Of a DNA stretch of 64,000 nucleotides, positions 61,078 through 64,000 are shown in pieces (the stretch's first letter is position 1; every line of letters begins with the position of its first letter). The translations under genes and the position numbers were made by a program. Where the stretch lies: the NCBI GenBank assembly GCA_964006375.1, contig OZ023265.1:169768533-169832532 (forward strand), in the 5' to 3' direction. The notes beneath the pieces are model-generated. The model did not search any database. It was not told where the DNA came from and worked only from the letters and a program-made list of their open reading frames with translations. This stretch comes from Tillus elongatus (lineage: Eukaryota > Arthropoda > Insecta > Coleoptera > Cleridae).

Positions 61078-61429
61078 ACGGGACCGCTTTTTAGGCGATT
61101 TCGGTTTGGGTGAGATAGTTATTGCACTGACCCGTTAACATTTTTATTGCGATATACAGATGTGCGAAAGTAAACAAGAAGGCTTCGTCTTTATGTGAAT
61201 TTCGTTGCCTCTTTACCTGAAAAGATGACCATTCAGACACACTAGGACTAGATGCACATATTTTTCTTATCGAGACATGGAACTAATGGGTAATAAATTT
61301 TACTGTACACAACACAAGAGAAAATATTTATGGGTTCTTCCACTTAGATAATGATATTCCGATCAGTTTTCGATCACCGCGCGTTTACACAATGTCCGCG
61401 TCCGTGATTAAAATAAAACACATCTACCA

Positions 61430-61527
61430 TTGAAGAGAAAATGTCGATATTAAAATAAGTGAAAACGGGAAAGAAAAAAGTGATGTTTGTAGGCAGTACG
61501 GTATTGCATTGTCTACATTATCAACAA
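61430..61527 (+). pseudogene. pogo-like transposase, N-terminal piece
   Basis: ENVDIKISENGKEKSDVCRQ and YGIALSTLST form the N-terminal psq-type HTH of a pogo/Tigger (CENP-B-like) transposase. The frame is broken at its 3' side by a Penelope insertion; the next residues resume at 63220. Confidence 0.75.
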
Positions 61528-61602
61528 CTATGTGAAAACTGGAACCTGTGATGAGCACTAAAAGTACACTTGGAGAACACCCAAATCACCACAACACATA
61601 TT

Positions 61603-61656
61603 TCAGAGACCTTACGATCGTTTCGTTGACAAAGTCAACATCTTCAGAGGAAGAAA
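61603..61656 (-). ncRNA. hammerhead-like motif, left terminal repeat
   Basis: Minus strand: CTGAAGA (plus 61641-61647), stem GTTGAC/GTCAAC with a TTT loop, GAAAC (plus 61620-61624), GATCGTA (plus 61613-61619). Stem I can form through CCT/AGG and TTC/GAA. It is the mirror copy of the motif at 63126-63178. Confidence 0.6.
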
Positions 61657-61872
61657 AATTCTAACATAAAAAAACTAGATCCCGTCTATTTATATCGCGT
61701 CAAGGTAAACGAACTAGTCCGAAGTAAAGTGGTCGTCCAAGAACGATCGTTTGTTTATTGCGCATAGAAACAGGTCGGAGACCTGCTTTGATCTTTTGGT
61801 CGACAAATTTATGACCCTTATCTAATATAGGTATTAAAAGGACCTGAGTTCTTTAAAGAAACGGCACGTTTT

Positions 61873-62580
61873 CCTAATGACTCACATCATACGTTTGCAC
61901 AAAAAACGGCTAGTTTAAATTTCTTAGTAAATAGATTGATCAATTTTTTGTTGAGTAAAAATAGATTTAATGCAGAATTAAAATACATAAAAAATGTGGC
62001 GAGATATAACGGTTACTCGGATGGTTTAATAGATAAATTAGTTAACAAACACAGAACAAAGAAGTTGATATCTGAATGTACGACATTTAAGAATGATAAA
62101 ATCGTGAAAAAATTTGTGTGTTTACCTTATGAACCACGAATCACAAAGGGTTTGGACAGTATTTTTAAGAAAGCCGATTTACATTTGACGTTTTCGACGA
62201 AAAGTAATTTAAAAAAAATGTTGGGTAATACGAAAGACAAAGACAAAGTCACTGAAATGTCTAGAATTTATGAGATTAGTTGCAAAGATTGTGATCTTAA
62301 ATACGTGGGCCAAACTAGGAGAAACATAGCCACCAGATTTCGTGAACATCTCGCACAGTTACGATATGGTACGGTGGACAAATCATGTGTGGCACAACAT
62401 ATATGGGATAATAACCACCACATTGACAAAGAAAATTTGAAACTTGTCAAAAATGTCAGACATCAAACTATGCTTGATTCATTAGAAAGTATTTATATAT
62501 TAAGGTCTATTAAGAACAAAACTTCATTAAATCGTGCGGCACCTGTAACTTCTAGCTCTTTGTTTTCTCTTTGCATTTGA
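61873..62580 (+). pseudogene. Penelope RT end and GIY-YIG endonuclease
   Basis: The frame is open from PNDSHHTFAQK (61873) to the stop at 62580, 235 codons. RT-end blocks NVARYNGYSDGLIDKLVN and CLPYEPRITKGLDSIF are followed by the GIY-YIG core RIYEISCKDCDLKYVGQTRR. Then come NIATRFREHLAQLRYG with the conserved Arg and His, QHIWDNNHHIDKENL and SLESIYILRSIKNKTSLNRA. All endonuclease motifs look intact, but there is no RT catalytic domain upstream. It serves as the reference for the two copies broken by (TA)n. Confidence 0.88.
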
Positions 62581-63125
62581 CCGCTTAAATACTCCTAATT
62601 TGTCTGGTAGAATAATAAATTATTGTCAATAACTCGACCGGTTTATACATATACTAATCACTATGTTTGTCTTGATTTAAATACCGCTTCGGTTTTTTGT
62701 ATTATAAATATTTTTCACGTAGAATTAAAATCAATATAAATATAGTTTTTAAGTAGTATTTTAGTTGAACTATTTTTCCTTTGACAGACATTTGGGTTTT
62801 TAGTTTTCTATTTTTAAAAGAGATTATTTGAGTTTATGTTGTTTATCTCACCAGATGTCTTTATCGGCATGAACCAATATCCGCATAGTAAATTTCTAGA
62901 TCGAAAAGAAACGTGCCGTTTCTTTAAAGAACTCTGGTCCTTTTAATACCTATATTAGATAAGGGTCATAAATTTGTCGACCAAAAGATCAAAGCAGGTC
63001 TCCGACCTGTTTCAATGCGCAATAAACAAACGATCGTTCTTGGACGACAACTTTACTTCGGACTAGTTCGTTTACCTTGACGCGATATAAATATACGGGA
63101 TCTAGTTTTTTTATGTTAGAATTTT

Positions 63126-63178
63126 TCTTCCTCTGAAGATGTTGACTTTGTCAACGAAACGATCGTAAGGTCTCTGAA
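63126..63178 (+). ncRNA. hammerhead-like motif, right terminal repeat
   Basis: Plus strand: CTGAAGA at 63133-63139, a 6-bp stem GTTGAC/GTCAAC, GAAAC at 63156-63160, GATCGTA at 63161-63167, then AGGTC. The core satisfies CTGANGA...GAAA and the triplet ending GTA. Stem I is short and interrupted. Stem III is the self-complementary ACGATCGT, allowing a dimer form. Confidence 0.62.
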
Positions 63179-63219
63179 ATATGTGTTGTGGTGATTTGGG
63201 TGTTCTCCAAGTGTACTTA

Positions 63220-63630
63220 ACATTATCAACAAATTTTAAGTGTGAGAATGCTATTGCCCAGGTTAGTGGTTCCAACACTATTAACAACAAGAGAAAACGT
63301 TTAATAACCACCGACGTGCAGAACTTGAACAAAGCCTTGTATGATTGGTTCAAATATCAGAGGCACGCAAACGTTGCTCTAAGTGGTCTATTTGTGCAGG
63401 AGAAGGCTGTTTCTCTTGGTAGAGAAATGGGATGTGGAGAGAATTTCCAGTGTTCTACAAGTTGGATTTCTCGTTTTCTTGTTTTCATCAAAGACATTCA
63501 ATGAATTCAGGAGAGCTTTCTGGGGAAGCGAAATCTGTAAATGAGAAAGTCACATCTGATTGGGTTCAAAATAAGTTCCGAGAAATATCCGAGGGAACTT
63601 CAGGTATTCCGAGATAATTGAAGCTGCAAA
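63220..63630 (+). pseudogene. pogo-like transposase, CENP-B-type DNA-binding part
   Basis: It resumes after the target duplication with LSTNFKCENAIAQVSGS. Then come LNKALYDWFKYQRHANVALS and EKAVSLGREMGCGENFQCST, SWISRFLVF, and in another frame MNSGELSGEAKSVNEKVTSDW and QNKFREIS. This is the second HTH (CENP-B DNA-binding) of pogo/Tigger transposases. The DDE domain should follow but is absent. Confidence 0.83.
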
Positions 63631-63654
63631 TTTGAACACTACTCAATAAGCGAT

Positions 63655-63900
63655 AGAAGATTCCGATTCGGACAACCAATCTGCAAGCCCCGAATGCACT
63701 AATGTTTCACTGCAAGATGCCATAGATTCCGCCGAGAAGCTTAGAATATTTTTATAGAGGGTCCCAAACTTTGAGAGTGAGCTAAGCTTATTAACTTCCA
63801 TAGAAAACTTTGTGGTAAAGAAGAAAAAAGAAAAACCGACCGTACAAATGAAAATCAAATACTGCTTTTTTGATGTGTATAACGTTAGATTAAGTAATAA
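63655..63900 (+). pseudogene. pogo-like transposase, C-terminal tail piece
   Basis: EDSDSDNQSASPECTNVSLQ and DAIDSAEKLRIFL, then after a stop VPNFESELSLLTSIENFVVK. The acidic run followed by a helical dimer-like segment resembles the C-terminus of Tigger transposases. The catalytic core between 63630 and 63655 is deleted. Confidence 0.6.
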
Positions 63901-64000
63901 TGTACAGTAGATACAGTGATGTGATCTTTTTTTTTGCGAATAAAATTATTCTTTCAAACTAGGCAGTTGCAGTTGACTTTCAATATTGATGGAAATGGTT

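Larger units (their letters stand above)
61528..63219 (+). mobile_element. Penelope-like element inserted in a pogo-like gene
   Basis: A 13-bp direct repeat (acattatcaacaa) lies at 61515-61527 and 63220-63232. The inserted 1.7 kb has inverted terminal repeats of about 315 bp (61562-61872 and 62898-63219) around the C-terminal coding part. Inverted rather than direct terminal repeats are known for Penelope-like elements. The RT palm is absent, so this is a 5'-truncated insertion flanked by terminal repeats. Confidence 0.88.

Overview
This is AT-rich eukaryotic DNA, most likely from an arthropod and probably an insect. I found no intact host gene. Almost everything recognisable is transposable-element sequence, much of it nested and decayed. 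The arthropod reading rests on the element mix: Tc1/mariner, pogo, hAT, Penelope-like, CR1/jockey-type LINEs, tRNA-derived SINEs, and a very abundant short non-autonomous element that resembles helentron-associated elements (HINE/DINE-1-like). I did not identify the species.

The organising theme is the HINE-like family. Its copies share a head with a small ACGCA/TGCGT hairpin followed by TAGTGAATTTT. The body is AT-rich, often with a (TA)n tract, and the tail carries GGATATGGGTTCTAGG and closes with an AGTGAATT...AATTCACT hairpin. Copies or parts occur at about 0.42-3.34, 5.90-6.04, 8.72-9.21, 9.38-10.49, 11.75-14.66, 15.75-17.26, 17.86-19.89, 22.51, 29.14-29.40, 31.15-31.81, 32.34-33.17, 34.63, 48.24, 49.40, 51.67-53.47, 57.87-60.10 and 60.68-61.07 kb. 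Their (TA)n tracts repeatedly carry other transposons. DD41D-type mariners sit in or against them at 17.9-19.8, 45.7-48.1 and 58.1-59.8 kb, and an inverted pair of Penelope fragments sits in one at 12.2-14.4 kb.

Layout. 0-5 kb: HINE copy split by a Tc1 element, then a LINE 3' end and a small MITE. 5-11 kb: SINE with target duplication and HINE copies. 11-15 kb: GC-richer repeat, then the Penelope palindrome. 15-20 kb: second long HINE copy, then mariner M1. 20-25 kb: SINE, Penelope fragment, LINE-A. 25-30 kb: second LINE (594-codon ORF), mariner M6, a decayed linker-histone-like pseudogene. 30-36 kb: HINE copies, long (TA)n tracts, a tRNA-like SINE head. 36.8-40.6 kb: nearly full-length but broken Penelope-like element with a textbook hammerhead-ribozyme motif. 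41-45 kb: mariner M2 and a head-to-head mariner chimera. 45.66-48.11 kb: mariner M5, the one element here with an uninterrupted transposase and both long inverted repeats. 49-58 kb: LINE-A copies, a hAT remnant split by a HINE copy, and a LINE RT with a (TA)n expansion. 58-64 kb: mariner M3, then a pogo-like transposase split by a Penelope element with a 13-bp target duplication and a hammerhead motif in each inverted terminal repeat.

The genes do not form operons or pathways. Their relations are those of nested parasites: TA-targeting transposons and Penelope elements using (TA)n-bearing HINE copies as landing sites, with microsatellite growth also disrupting retroelement reading frames.
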